DNA from: Trema orientale
Lineage: Eukaryota; Streptophyta; Magnoliopsida; Rosales; Cannabaceae
Length of the DNA: 64,000 nt
Reading direction: 5' to 3'
Assembly (NCBI GenBank): GCA_002914845.1
Contig: JXTC01000005.1
Location: 2,238,850-2,302,849, forward strand
Below, piece by piece: positions 11,196-22,825 of this stretch (its first letter is position 1; each line of letters opens with the position of its first letter). The translations under genes were made by a program, and so were the position numbers. The notes beneath the pieces were generated by a model. That model was given only the letters and a program-made list of their open reading frames with translations, had not been told where the DNA came from and did not search any database.

Positions 11196-14100
11196 AATCC
11201 GACTTATTCCTAGGGTCATCTAGATCATGCCTTATGATATATTTACATCATTCATTTTTAGACAGGCATATGATAAGCATTAAGAACAGAATAGAAGCAC
11301 GAATACTGCATACTTATGCTGTATGCTTATAAGATACTTAATTGTAAAGATAATCGATTAAATATTAGTAATTAAACTTATAAATATCTGTTCATAAAAA
11401 AAGAAAAAAACTCATAATTATCTGTCCTCCAGTTGTGAGTACGTACACGTTATTAGCTAGTGTGGCTATGGATATGCTAGGTCTTGTCATTGTTTTTTAA
11501 ATTTTAACGTTAGGTTCTCATTTGATTTGTGCGCGGTTCGAGAGAAGATATCCTGACAGAAGTTTTGCAAATTGAAATGACAGCGTATTCAACTCTTTCA
11601 TTTTCTTCTTTTTTTATTTTTTTTTTAAAGGCTTAACCCACTTTTTGCTTTTAGTTTATCTTTGTTATTAATTAACTCTCAGTTGTGTCCAGTAACTGGT
11701 CCCATATAAAACCTGGAGAGATGTTGCATAATAAAACGTTATAAATTAATGCACAAACTCTAATTTAAACCGAACCCTCCCAAAAAAGAAAAAATCTATT
11801 TAGATTATATGAATTATAATCTCAAAACCAATTACACAAAATTTTCATTAAAAAGAAGTTATTAGATTTAGCGAAAAGATTTGCGAAGGGTAAATATTAT
11901 ATTAACATAGTTAATGGGATTCTTTTAAAAAATCTCAGCAACTTGAACTCTAAATGCTTATTAATCTCTTTACAAATCAGTATATTTAATCCCTTTACAA
12001 ATAGTTATAAATCTCTTTACTCATTTTATAAAAAACAAAAACGTTTTCTTTTATCCTTTCTAACAGAAGATTCATAATTATCTATTAAAATAAATTATTA
12101 AGGTTTCCTTCAAAGAAAATAAAAATGGAATTATGCGGAGGGTATAATGTTGGGGGCCTTCTATAGTACGGTATAACAATTTTGCCATATAGATACGGTA
12201 AGTTTACGGGGGTTCTGATTGGATAAGGGGACTAACGGGCCCACTAAAATTTTGTCAAAAATATATCACGCCGTACATAATCAAACACCAAGGTTAACAA
12301 CTCAACGGCATTTGCTCAAAGATTTTGGGAAAGAAGATGATGTCCAGAGACACCAGTATGGTTACATGATCTACCCACGATTGTGATCGGATGGATTCAA
12401 GCCTGAACCTTCCTCGCCAACTTAGTTGCTCAGCTTTTGCATCTTAAAATGATTTCAATTGGTTTTATTATTACTCCAGCATTATTTAGAAAAAAAAAAT
12501 TAATGTTGCAAAAATAATGACAAGGACGAAGCTGGAAGTAAAGATATAAGGAGAATATTGAAACGAACTTTCACAATTGTTAAAAGCTAAAAATCATACA
12601 ATTTCTTTAATAAAAATATTTATACATTTTTTATTTCAGAAATAGTAGAAAAAAACTTGCAATTTTAACCACCCATCAAGATGTTCAACCGAAAAAAAAA
12701 GAAAAGAAAAAGCAGCGTCTAACAGAGGAAATCTTTTCATGCTTGATAGTTGATAGACCCATATGCAATACAGATCAAAAACAGGAGCCAACAAATGGGA
12801 ATAAAAGCACAAGTTTAGTACCCAAATAAAAATCTAAAAAAGCTACCCAAATAAAAATCTAAAAAAGCTACGTTAGCAATTTTATGAGATAATCTTGAAA
12901 TATTAATTTTGGGAGAAGATATAACGAGATGATGAAATATTTTTCAGTTCAATTTGATTTATGGTCTGGGAGAAGAAATATCCGGTCCTAACAAAGGAAT
13001 AGCATAGTATCGCAAAAAATAAAAGGGAAAAAGAGAGAGGAACAAAGTACAGATTAAACGACCTCTCATATTTTGGATTATATTTATTTGTTTTCTATTC
13101 ATTATGTACTAGTTTTAGTTATCACAGATCTGAATAGAGGGAATAATATTTAGAGAAATAAAACCAAACTCTTGATTTTTTTTCCCTATCTAACTAGTTT
13201 TACAATCAATGGTCTAATGAAATTTGGTAACATTCCATGAGAGAGTAAGTTGCAGAGGTGAGAGGACGAAGCAACAGGAGAGAGACTGGGTGAAATGATA
13301 TCAAATGGAATGATATCCATACTAAGTGTTAACTTTTATCCAATAAGAACCCCTAAAACTATACCCTATCAATACACCCAGAACTCAATACCATATTCTA
13401 GAATTCCCCTAACTATGTTAGTTCCAACCTACAAAAAAATTGAATTATAAATTATGAAATTTGAAAAGATTCTCATTAATTACAATTTAATGTTGAATAA
13501 TAGAAGCTTCATTACAGTTTCTTTATTTGAAAAACTTTTCCTATTTGTTATGTACTTATTCTCTTATTTTCTTTTCTTTAGTGGTGTTTGTATTTTTTTT
13601 TTATCCTCTTAAGTTTTTAGTTTCATATTTTTTTTTCTGAACACACTTATTTATTGAAAAAATCTCATCTATTTTGTTATTAGCATCTTCATATTTCAAT
13701 TTAGTGATTTTGTTGACTATTTTGCTCATTTAAATATAATATAAGTGTTCATTCATCAAAAACAAATAAAATAAAATAAGAATAATATGAGTTATTGTAT
13801 TGGTATGTAAAGTAAGTGGAGGTTTTATCGTAACTAATTAGATGGTATAATAAAACAAATTAATAGTAGATAAAAGAAGAATTGTAAATAAAAATAATGT
13901 TCAAATATAAAACTGCATTTTACATTGGATATAGTCTAAGGTAACATTATATCATTACATTTTGAAATTGCTTTTGCAGGGTTTTTTATTACTTAACTTG
14001 CAATGTCAATATTCTGTGAGACTAGTCAGTTTTTTCTAGTAGTAGCAAGTGTGGTAACTATTAACTTAATCTCATATTTAAATTACGAGTATCCTGTTTT

Positions 14101-14290
14101 GAGCTCCAACTCCCAACCCTCACCACCAAGTAGGAGGGTCTCTGCGGTTTTGTTTCAAGGTGGTAAGGACAGGGGTAGGGCACTTAGTCCTATGTTTAAA
14201 TTGCAAGTTCTATTTCAAACTAGTCATTTGACATTATTCTCTCGAACGCCAGTATTTATGTAGTTTTATGCTCCACGAAAACAAAAAAAG
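11196..14290. other. Intergenic, AT-rich, no gene seen
   Basis: No coding exon is recognisable. Two inverted pairs hint at an old element: TAACATAGTTAATGGGATTCT-like sequence near 11905 reappears inverted near 13403-13425, and GGGGTTCTGATTGGATAA near 12211 reappears inverted near 13333-13350. The pairs are not symmetrically placed, so element boundaries cannot be set. A 24-bp tandem duplication lies at about 12819-12870. Confidence 0.5.
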
Positions 14291-15211
14291 TTAATGGCAC
14301 CATTGGTCCCCAACCTATGATTATTTTGGCATATTGGTCCTCAACCTTTTTTTGGGGCATTTGAGTCCTAAACGTTTATTTTTTTGGCACCATTGGTCCT
14401 TTCGGCATATTCTATTTAAGATTCTATTAAAATTTATTTGAATAAGAGAAATTTTACACCATTGATCTCGAATTTTCAATTGTTTAACAATCTGATCTAT
14501 AATTGTTTTTTTGTATTCATATTTTCTATTAACAATATTGCATCTGCCAATCTTTCAGAAAATTAAAATTCTAAAAAATTAATTTTTCGAAATATTGATA
14601 GATGCAATTACATAAAGAAATGAACATTTAATGGAAAACTATAAAACTTTTCGGGCTTATTTGCCGCAAATAGTTAATTGATTTTTTAGAATAACCATTC
14701 ATAATTATATGAATATTTAATGAATGTAGTAAATTTTCAGTCAAATTTGACTAGTGTAAAAACGTGTATGATTGTATGTAAATTTTTTTAGTTTTAAAAA
14801 TGGTAAAATAATTATTTTTATTCATAAAATTACTATAGTTTGACATAAACTAAGGTTTATCAGTACAATTTTTTTCTTTTTTGAATTTAGTTTTTAAATG
14901 AAATGTTTTTTTTTTATATCCATCTTTGAATTTTAATTTTCTGAAAAATTGACAAATGCATTATTGTTAATTAGAAATATGAATACCAAATAAAATAATT
15001 ATGAACCAAATTGTTAAATAATTGAAAATTCGAGATCAATGGTGTAAAATTTCTCTCATTCAAATAAATTTTAATGGAATATTGGATGGAATATGCTAAA
15101 AGGACCAATGGTGTCAAAAAAACAAACGTTTAGGACTTAAATGCCACAAAAAAAAAGTTGAGGACCAATATACCAAAATGATCATAGGTTGGAGACTAAT
15201 GGTGCCATTAA
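14291..15211. mobile_element. Foldback element of about 920 bp with long inverted arms
   Basis: The left end TTAATGGCACCATTGG is the reverse complement of the right end, which finishes GGTGCCATTAA. The arms (about 14291-14575 and 14925-15211) stay complementary for nearly 290 bases with scattered mismatches and indels. The centre of about 350 bp has no open frame of note. This is a non-autonomous DNA element (large MITE or foldback type). The superfamily is not decidable: the terminal TTAA may be part of the ends or a target duplication. Confidence 0.8.
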
Positions 15212-16161
15212 TCCCAAAAAAAAAGAAAAAATAAAGGATAAAGGTTCTCTTTGGTTGAATATCACATGTTTTATATTAATCTTATTTGTGCAAATGTCGT
15301 TTTTCAAATCTTCATACGATCGAAGTCGCATAATCACCAAAATAGAAGTATTTATTTGTCGCAACAGCTTAAAAATTGTCGCAAGATACTTCTGCAACTA
15401 TGTAATAGTCTGTCGTGATGATTTTGTAGCCACAGGTCTATAGCGACAAATTTTTGTGTCGTCCCTTTAATTTTTTATTAAAAATTCATTTTTCAAATTT
15501 TTTACGTAACGATTATCTATTGCAACGATAAACATGTTGCAATAGGTTTTTTAATTAAAAATTAATTTAATCCTCAATTTATTAATTTATAATTTAGTTA
15601 TAAATATATTAAAATTAGTAAAACCTAATTAAATGAGGTAACTAAAAAATGATTGATATAAACATTATTAAAATAAAATAATTCTTATTAGATTTAGATT
15701 TTAAAATTTGAAAAATAACTAAATAAAGAAAACAATAGATAAGAGTAAATATTAACTATATATTGGAAAAAGATTATATTTTATTTAGCTATAATATGTT
15801 TGGATTAGTTTTAGGAACAATTAAATATAAAGACTCACATATATTGTCCTTAAGGGGGGAAAAAGTGAAAATTAACCTCTAGACTCGCTTATATTTTTAC
15901 GAAATGAGTCTTTATAAAAATAAATTTTAAAAACAGGCACAGTGTAAATCTCTCTAGCCTCTTATCAGCTCTTTAAAAGCCCATTCTTATTTCGGCCAGC
16001 CCATTAAACGTGAAACTTGACAAAACAGTCTAGTATCCTAATTGGCATGCATCTTTTCATTGGCTACTATAGTACTAAAGGCATCGAGAATGGTCCCAAA
16101 TATTAGAGGATTTGGACACTTTACCTAAGTTTTCAAAAAGGTTACAAAAAATACAGCATTT
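15212..16161. other. Intergenic, repeat-like, no gene seen
   Basis: At 15290-15560, motifs such as GTCGCAA, GCGACAAA and TTGTGTCG recur in both orientations. This pattern is seen at the ends of several plant DNA transposons, but no clean boundaries are visible. The rest is AT-rich with nothing recognisable. Confidence 0.4.
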
Positions 16162-16484
16162 ATTTAGTGACATTTTTCTAAATTTTTTGGTTACAATAAA
16201 CAAAATTGGTTTTCACTAACTAAATTGGTTTCTCGATTTGTATTAACCAAATTGGTTTATGGTTTGAGCAACCAAATAGTTTCAATTGACATTTTTCTTT
16301 AGTTTTTAATAATCTTTGGTTAGAAACTAATTTAGTTTCAGCAGTTTCTCCGGTTTTTCTGGTTTAGAAACCAATTTGGTTTCGGCAGTTTCTCTGTTTT
16401 AGAAGCCAATTTGGTTTATGGATTTTGAAAAATAACACAAGTGGTTTCTTGTAACCAAAATAATTTAGAAAAATACCACTAAAT
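16162..16484. mobile_element. Small foldback element with internal AACCAAATTGGTTT-type repeats
   Basis: About 35 bases at 16162-16196 (beginning ATTTAGTGACATTTTTC) are the near-perfect reverse complement of 16449-16484. Between them a self-complementary motif close to AAACCAATTTGGTTT occurs at least six times. The whole is about 323 bp with no coding potential, typical of a MITE. Confidence 0.7.
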
Positions 16485-17205
16485 ACCATAAAAAATAATT
16501 ATTTTAAGAATATCATATTATTTGTATTATTTTCTAAAAAGCAGTGACGGGTGTACTTTTCCCAATATCATGAATATCTCTTTGACATGGGAGGGGATTT
16601 TCCACTAATTGCATTAAGCATATAGCTTGCTTTTCCTTGCAAAACCTCTAAAATAGTTTACCAAACAACTTGGCAACCACTTGATTGGGCCATTAAACCT
16701 CGGGCCGGCGTTGATTGTCTTGTGATTTTGTGCTTGATCATCAATCTGTCTCTCGCAAGCATGCTGCTGTGATTTCTCCCAAGGATGTAAGGTTATATCA
16801 TTACTCTTAACATCTGAGATTGCGTCTATGATATAGCTTGACGACTTAATTTAAGCCCCCAATTAATATTTAGTCTCGTCACAAGTTAAAACTCCATCAA
16901 TTGTTTTGTCTTGAAAATTTAATGCTAGACATGCATCTTAAACCAAAATTTCTGGTAGAGGGATGGAATGGTCTACTGATATCATTCCGAAATTCGTGGT
17001 TGGCTAAATTGGTTTTTTCCATGCAATTTTTTGGTTGCTTAAGTATGACTCCTTACATATACTCCCAACATCTAGATGTCTTAAAAATTTCGAAGGGGAC
17101 GATATATGTGTCTATGTATGCATGTAATAGATATACTTATGTGTAAAATCCTAATTTTTGAGATGCTATCTTATAACGTTTTTGGATTCATTAAACAATA
17201 TATCG
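16485..17205. other. Intergenic, nothing recognised
   Basis: Slightly less AT-rich than its flanks. The open frame at 16901-17146 has no recognisable family features and no splice context supporting it. Confidence 0.4.
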
Positions 17206-17520
17206 TGTTAATAACGTGTTGTAAATCGGCTTATTAACACAACAAAATGAGTAGCAATTGTGAGATCATTATAACAATCATAGTAATAATGACGGTAATA
17301 TATAACAGAGTATAATAGATAGAGTAAGCCGGAGAAATGAGAGGAAAATTGGAGACCCAATATCTCATTATTATTGCCATTAACTCTCCATTTATAAGAG
17401 TAGCTAGGATTTGAGTATACACAATATTAATGAAATAACCCTATAATAAAAACCTCTCATACTATAGGTCCAACGGTATTAAAGTAATATTTACACAATA
17501 ATCCCTTTGTTTATAACAAT
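17206..17520. mobile_element. Possible solo LTR
   Basis: The segment begins TGTTAATAACG and ends ...ATAACAATCA, so TG...CA ends are possible. It contains a TATA-like CATTTATAAGAGTAGC stretch followed by A-rich signals, as in many plant Copia LTRs. No clear target duplication or second LTR is visible in the window, so the call is weak. Confidence 0.3.
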
Positions 17521-18190
17521 CATTATATATATATATATATTTTGTAACAACATAGTAAGGAAATAGCGACATGTGACTCATTTTGTTCATATTTCATTGT
17601 ATAATAAAGCTTTTTTTTTTTTTTTTTCTATAGTAAAGTTTCTTTCATGAACTATAGAAAAGTATCTAGTTATGTTATTGGTGAGTTCAAGCTATCTATT
17701 TAACTTCGGGTTTTCAATTAGTATCCAATCAATTAATTGATATTACATTATATTCAAAGTTTAACTGAGAAATATAAAATTAAAAATTTGATAAGGTAGC
17801 TTTATATTTCAAGATGAGTATCAATTGATTAGTTGTAGGGGCATTTAGCAAAATGATTGAAATTTTGGGGCCTCTTAAAGTAAATATTTGTTTTCAAATT
17901 CTTTGGCAAAATAATCAAATTTATTAGTTTTAGTATAACATATATTAGATATAATGTAATGTATATACTTAGTATAAAACCTACTAAATTTAATGTAAAA
18001 GCTGATGTATTATGGAAACTAATATATACTGATATAAGAGATAAACATATTAAAAGCAGAAATCAGTCATCTAACCAGTAAAAAAAATTACATTTATTAG
18101 AATAAGTGTTAAAAAAGACATTATTATAATTTCCCTACACAATTAGGACGAAATTCGATTATTGATTTGGGTTCGTTATTTCCATTTTCA
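17521..18190. other. Intergenic with (TA)n and poly(T) runs
   Basis: A TA dinucleotide run lies at about 17526-17540 and a T run near 17611-17628. No coding or structural feature is recognised in the remainder. Confidence 0.5.
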
Positions 18191-18781
18191 AATAAGAGAA
18201 AAGGACATGGATAGGACTAACTTAGGCCGAAATGATTTCTTGTAAATTTTTTTAAAATGACATTTTTTGGAATGTCAAGAACACTTTGATCTATAGTCAA
18301 GAATTTCTTAACCATGGAAATATTTTTTATGGTTAAGAAAAAATTTTCATGGTTAAGAAACTCTCGACTCTAGGTTAAAGCGTTATTAACTCCTAAATAT
18401 ATCTTTTAAAAAAAAAATACACAAAAAATCATTTTGGCCCAAGTTAGTCCTACCCATAACCTTTGAGTATTTATAAGAAATTGCCTTATTTTTTACTTTA
18501 TTTTTAAGATCAATTTAAAAAATGGCCCTTTTTTATACCTATTTAATAAATGGCCGTTTTTTAGTTGATCTACTTTTTACAAAATAAATCAATTTTTTAT
18601 AAAGTAAATCAATTTTAAAAAAATAAATTAGTATAGTTTGATATACTAAATATGAAAAAAGGTTACTTTTTAAATAATTTCAAAATTCAGCTCTTTTTTA
18701 ATAGTATTTGAGAAATGGTCATTTTTGTAAATTATAATTCAAACTTCGGCCATTAGGCTAAAAAGCCCATGTCCTTTTCCC
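18191..18781. mobile_element. Nested foldback elements
   Basis: The inner element at 18201-18463 has ends ATAGGACTAACTTAGGCC and, inverted, GGCCCAAGTTAGTCCTA, with arms of about 120 bases. Inside, AACCATGGAAAT and CATGGTTAAGAAA mirror each other. An outer pair, GAGAAAAGGACATGG at about 18196 and CCATGTCCTTTTCCC at 18767-18781, suggests a second, larger element sharing the left end. Confidence 0.55.
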
Positions 18782-19357
18782 TTCGAACAATGCCCAAATT
18801 GGTCCCAACAAACCAATGTGACTATGAGGGCCAATATGTTAAAAGATCGGCTCATTACAAATACATAGCTCAATCATGCCCCTAACGAAAACCTTTCTCC
18901 ACAGCCCTTTTAAATGTTTGTCTCTTCTCAACTCAAGCTACTCCCTCCTATCCATTCAGGTACCTTCTGACTCCTTTTATCAACCACATGTTCTTTCCCA
19001 AAAAACATGAAGTCATGTGCAACACTCACCTCAATTCCATGCCAAACCTATATCTATCCAATGCCAATCCTCTTCCCCACCATTTGTCCCCTTTTATTCC
19101 TCCAGTTTTTTTTTTTTTTTTTTTTAAACAAAAAAGTCCATCTAGAGAATAAATATTTATATGAACCTCTATAAAAGTATAAAATTCTATACTACTTACT
19201 AACTACTACCGCTACTACTTCTAAATAAAAAATACCCAATAATAAGTTCAAAACTCAAAACAAATAAATAAATTTTAAAAAAGAAAAAATTGGATAAAAG
19301 AAAAGGTTTTGGAAAAAAGGCTAAAAAGTGAGAGAATTAAAGAAAAGTACTAGAGAG
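18782..19357 (+). promoter_or_regulatory. Upstream region and leader of the At4g15545-like gene
   Basis: This stretch separates the foldback elements from the ATG at 19358. It contains a T run at 19106-19126 and an A-rich, purine-rich leader just before the start codon. No unambiguous TATA box can be assigned. Confidence 0.4.
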
Positions 19358-20369
19358 ATGTTGGCGAAGGAATCGGGTGGGTCGAGCTTCGACCTTCCCG
19401 AGGAAGTGTTGCAAGTACTACCGTCTGATCCTTTCGAGCAACTCGACGTGGCCCGCAAGATCACCTCCATTGCCCTCTCGACACGTGTCTCCTCCCTCGA
19501 ATCTGAGTCGTCCGATTTACGCGCCAAGCTCGCCGAGAAGGATGAACTCATCGCCGAACTCCAATCGCAGATTGAGACCCTCGACGCCTCCCTCTCCGAA
19601 ACCGCCGATAAACTCGCCGCCGTCGAACAAGAGAAGGTCCGACTCAGTTTCCCATGACCCGACCCGAATTGCCCTCAATCCTTTTAATTTAGTTTAATTT
19701 ATTTTATTTTCCTTATGAAATTTTAGGAGAATTTGGTGAAGGAGAACACGACTCTGAGCAACACCGTTAAGAAGCTCAACAAAGATGTATCCAAGGTGCC
19801 TTAATTTTCCTTTTTTTTAAAAAAATTAAATGTAAAACAATAATAATAATGGAGATTACCCTTGTATTTTATTTTATTTTTACCTATTTATTTATATTTA
19901 ATGATTGTGATAGTTGGAGGTGTTTAGAAAGACGCTTATGCGATCACTCCAAGAAGATGAAGACAATTCTGTAAGCAATTTTTTTTTTTTTTTTGGAAAT
20001 TATGATTTTTAATGCGAATTTGAATTGGGTTTTGGGTATATAATGAATTGGGTTTTGTTCCTTTTTTTTTTTTTAACCACAGCCACAGGGTGGTGCTCCA
20101 GAGATTGTGGCTAAGATACAAAACCAGCCCAGTTTGTCTTCTTCCTCACATATTGGAGGTTCTTTATGCTAATTACTTAGATGGGCTTTCTATGTTTTGT
20201 CCTAATTTTTTGGATTCTATTCATAATTTGTCAAATGTAGCAAAGAGAATTAAAATGAGGCAGTTTGGACCAATAGACGAATATGAATGCATAAGCTTGT
20301 TAATCTTTTTAAATAGTATTCCTGATCATTTGAATATGCTTTGGCATAAGCTACATTTTAGTTCCACCG

Positions 20370-20400
<31 letters not shown>

Positions 20401-21882
20401 AAAGAAAAGAAGATGCTTATTCTTGATATAAGGAATTGAATTTGTTTCTGTTTTCTCTGCTTAAATAAGTTAAGCTGTATCCTAGCGTATGTGGGACTGA
20501 AGATTTTGGTTGAGAGTTTTGCAAAGGCGCATTGAGGCAACTAACATTCACTTTTCTTGTCCACTTTGCTTCAGAAGATGATGCCTCATTTGCCATCTCT
20601 AGAACCTCTTCGATGCGGAGCCAGTTCTCTGAAGTGGGAAATTCAGTTGCAGAGGATCGTGAGACTGACGGTATGAACTGTTAAAATGTTTGACTATGCA
20701 TTGTATAGTTTAATGCATAGTTTGAAAGTTATTTGGTCAACTATCAGGCAGTGAAAGGAGATGATTTTATGATAAAAGGATGCAAAACTCTGAGCTGACT
20801 GAGTAGCTTTTAACTAAACTTGCTCTTCATTATTACAATGGCAGTCTCAAGGCCTCGTGTATCATCTGGTCTTCTGTTGGCCTCACAAACTAGTACGCCT
20901 CGATTGACGCCTCCTGGATCGCCTCCGAGTGTCTCTGCATCAGTGTCTCCAACAAGAACGTCTAAACCTGTGTCCCCGAGGCGACATGCAATGTCATTTT
21001 CATTTGGTGATAGGTCTTCAGTATTTGGTTCTGGAGCCTCAGGTCACCATGGAGCCGATCCAGCATCTCAAACTGGTCAGTTTGAAGACCTTCTTTTCAT
21101 AAAACATAATCATTTTGACGATTTTTAAGGGGATGGATCTGGTAGCTCCTGGCTACTTTGTTGAATGGAGCTTCTTGTATTGATGTATGTTTTGTGAGTA
21201 GTTAGGACATAATTTCGGTAGATAAGCTTTTCTATGTTTGACATTAATCATCTTGTTCAATTGTTTCAGCAAGAACTCGGGTTGATGGGAAGGAATTTTT
21301 TCGTCAAGTCAGGTAAATAGACACCGATTGAGTTAGGATACAACTTTGGTAGAAAAAACCATTTTTAAGAAGAGGGGAAAAAAATTATGCGCCGCAGTAT
21401 GATATCACAACAGAACAACTATACCAGTCTATGCCAATTTAATTGCAGTTCCCTTATCGACCTATCACCTAAAAGCAATAATCTCGAATAAGTTCACTTG
21501 TATTATGTACCTGAATCTGATATGTTCTTTGAGTTTATATGCTCGACAAGTTTCCGTAAGGTTCTACGCTAATCGAGTGCCTATTTTCTTTGGTGGTTCC
21601 TTCTTTTGTTGCAGGAGCCGTTTGTCTTATGAGCAGTTTGGGGCATTCCTTGCAAATGTGAAAGAACTGAATGCCCACAAGCAGACAAAAGAGGTCTCTC
21701 TCTCTCTTTCTCTCTATGTATCTGTGTGTGGGTTTTAATACCCTTGAGTACTTATCCTCACTATTCTTTTTTTCTAAAAAACGTTCCAGGAGACTCTACA
21801 AAAGGCTGATGAGATTTTTGGTCCAGAAAACAAGGACCTGTATGCTGTATTTGAGGGATTGATAAGTCGCAACATCCATTGA
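19358..21882 (+). CDS. At4g15545-like coiled-coil protein
   Basis: Nine exons splice in phase: 19358-19636, 19727-19795, 19914-19970, 20083-20158, 20575-20670, 20845-21075, 21270-21312, 21615-21693 and 21790-21882, giving 340 residues. The order of segments matches the plant family typified by Arabidopsis At4g15545. The N-terminus has FDLPEEVLQVLPSDPFEQLD and ARKITSIALSTRVSSLE. A charged coiled coil follows (roughly residues 40-135), then a Ser/Pro-rich region (TPRLTPPGSPPS), and last the conserved tail RVDGKEFFRQVRSRLSYEQF. The family is of unknown biochemical function; the coiled coil suggests oligomerisation or a scaffold role. The first in-frame ATG with family N-terminal sequence is at 19358. 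A poly(A) run in intron 4 (about 20370-20398) and CT repeats after exon 8 are the only oddities. Confidence 0.9.
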
Positions 21883-21960
21883 AATGTCTCAGCTGGACCA
21901 CAACCAAAGTTTGTAAATTGGTTTTCCAACCTCGGTATCCTTTGGTGTAATTATATGTGA

Positions 21961-21966
21961 AATAAA
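21961..21966 (+). terminator. Likely poly(A) signal of the At4g15545-like gene
   Basis: AATAAA lies 79 bases past the stop codon at 21882, within a T/G-rich context. A plausible near-upstream element; plant signals are loose, so this is tentative. Confidence 0.45.
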
Positions 21967-22825
21967 GTTGTAATGAAATCATTCTTTAAACCGATGACTC
22001 CCTCCATCTTGGAGCTAATAAATATTTTGTCAATGCTAACTTGTTCTGAAAAAATTCCGAGTTAATGCTTCATTTTGATGTTGCAGGTTTAAATAATTGC
22101 ACATAAAAAAAGGGCTTCTAATACATAAACTTCTTACTTTGAAGTCCTTTGGCTTTGCTATATGTCCCTCCTAGTGAGACAGAATTAGTATTTCCTGTGG
22201 GACCCATTGTCAAAATATATCTAGCCGTCCGATGAAGTTCTTCCATATGAAAAATAAATAAATAAATAGACTTTCAAGATTCCGAGTGAGTAGTGACCCT
22301 CCATTTTCATTATCTGGCACAAAACAATTATTGCCGGAAGAATATCAAACAACATGAAGCTGAACATCTGGTTTCAAACCGTTGGCCGTTAATTCCACGT
22401 GTCAACCACCCAGATAAAAAGAAGTTACATATATGCACTTTGGGAGGAAAATAGCTCCATCATCACTACGTGCTTTCTTGCAAGCCAATCGAGACAGAAC
22501 ATACATCCCTCCCTTAAACATGGTGCTAAATATATACTTCTTCTTACAAATGATTCCACAAAGTAGTTTATTTAAGAAAAAAATAATAACAGCTTGGATT
22601 AAAAATAAAAATTAAAAACCGATTTTAAAGCATGAAAACTCGGTGCATTGTGAGAAAAAGATTGGGTGATTAGAGAGAGAGGAAGAACAGAGAAATCATC
22701 TCAGCCGCTGGCTTTGGTCTCTCCAAGTGATCAGTCGATCTGCCTGTGAAATTTTTGTTATTGGAATTTCCTTGAATACCCTTTTGGATTTGAGGTCTAT
22801 CTGGTTTGGCCAACTTTGACAATCC
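21967..22825 (+). promoter_or_regulatory. Intergenic and promoter region of the kinase gene, with a G-box
   Basis: A CACGTG core lies at 22396-22401 (TTCCACGTGTCAACC), an ABRE/G-box-like site about 430 bases upstream of the kinase ATG. A GA-rich stretch near 22673-22695 looks like a 5' leader. No coding sequence is seen here. Confidence 0.45.

Noticed and set aside
14003-14263. 86-residue plus-strand open frame
   Set aside because: No family resemblance, no splice partners, and adjacent to a foldback element; length is within chance for AT-rich DNA.
20370-20398. Long A run in intron 4 of the At4g15545-like gene as a possible retroposon tail
   Set aside because: No flanking duplication and no coding or RNA-derived sequence adjoining it; slippage is a simpler explanation.
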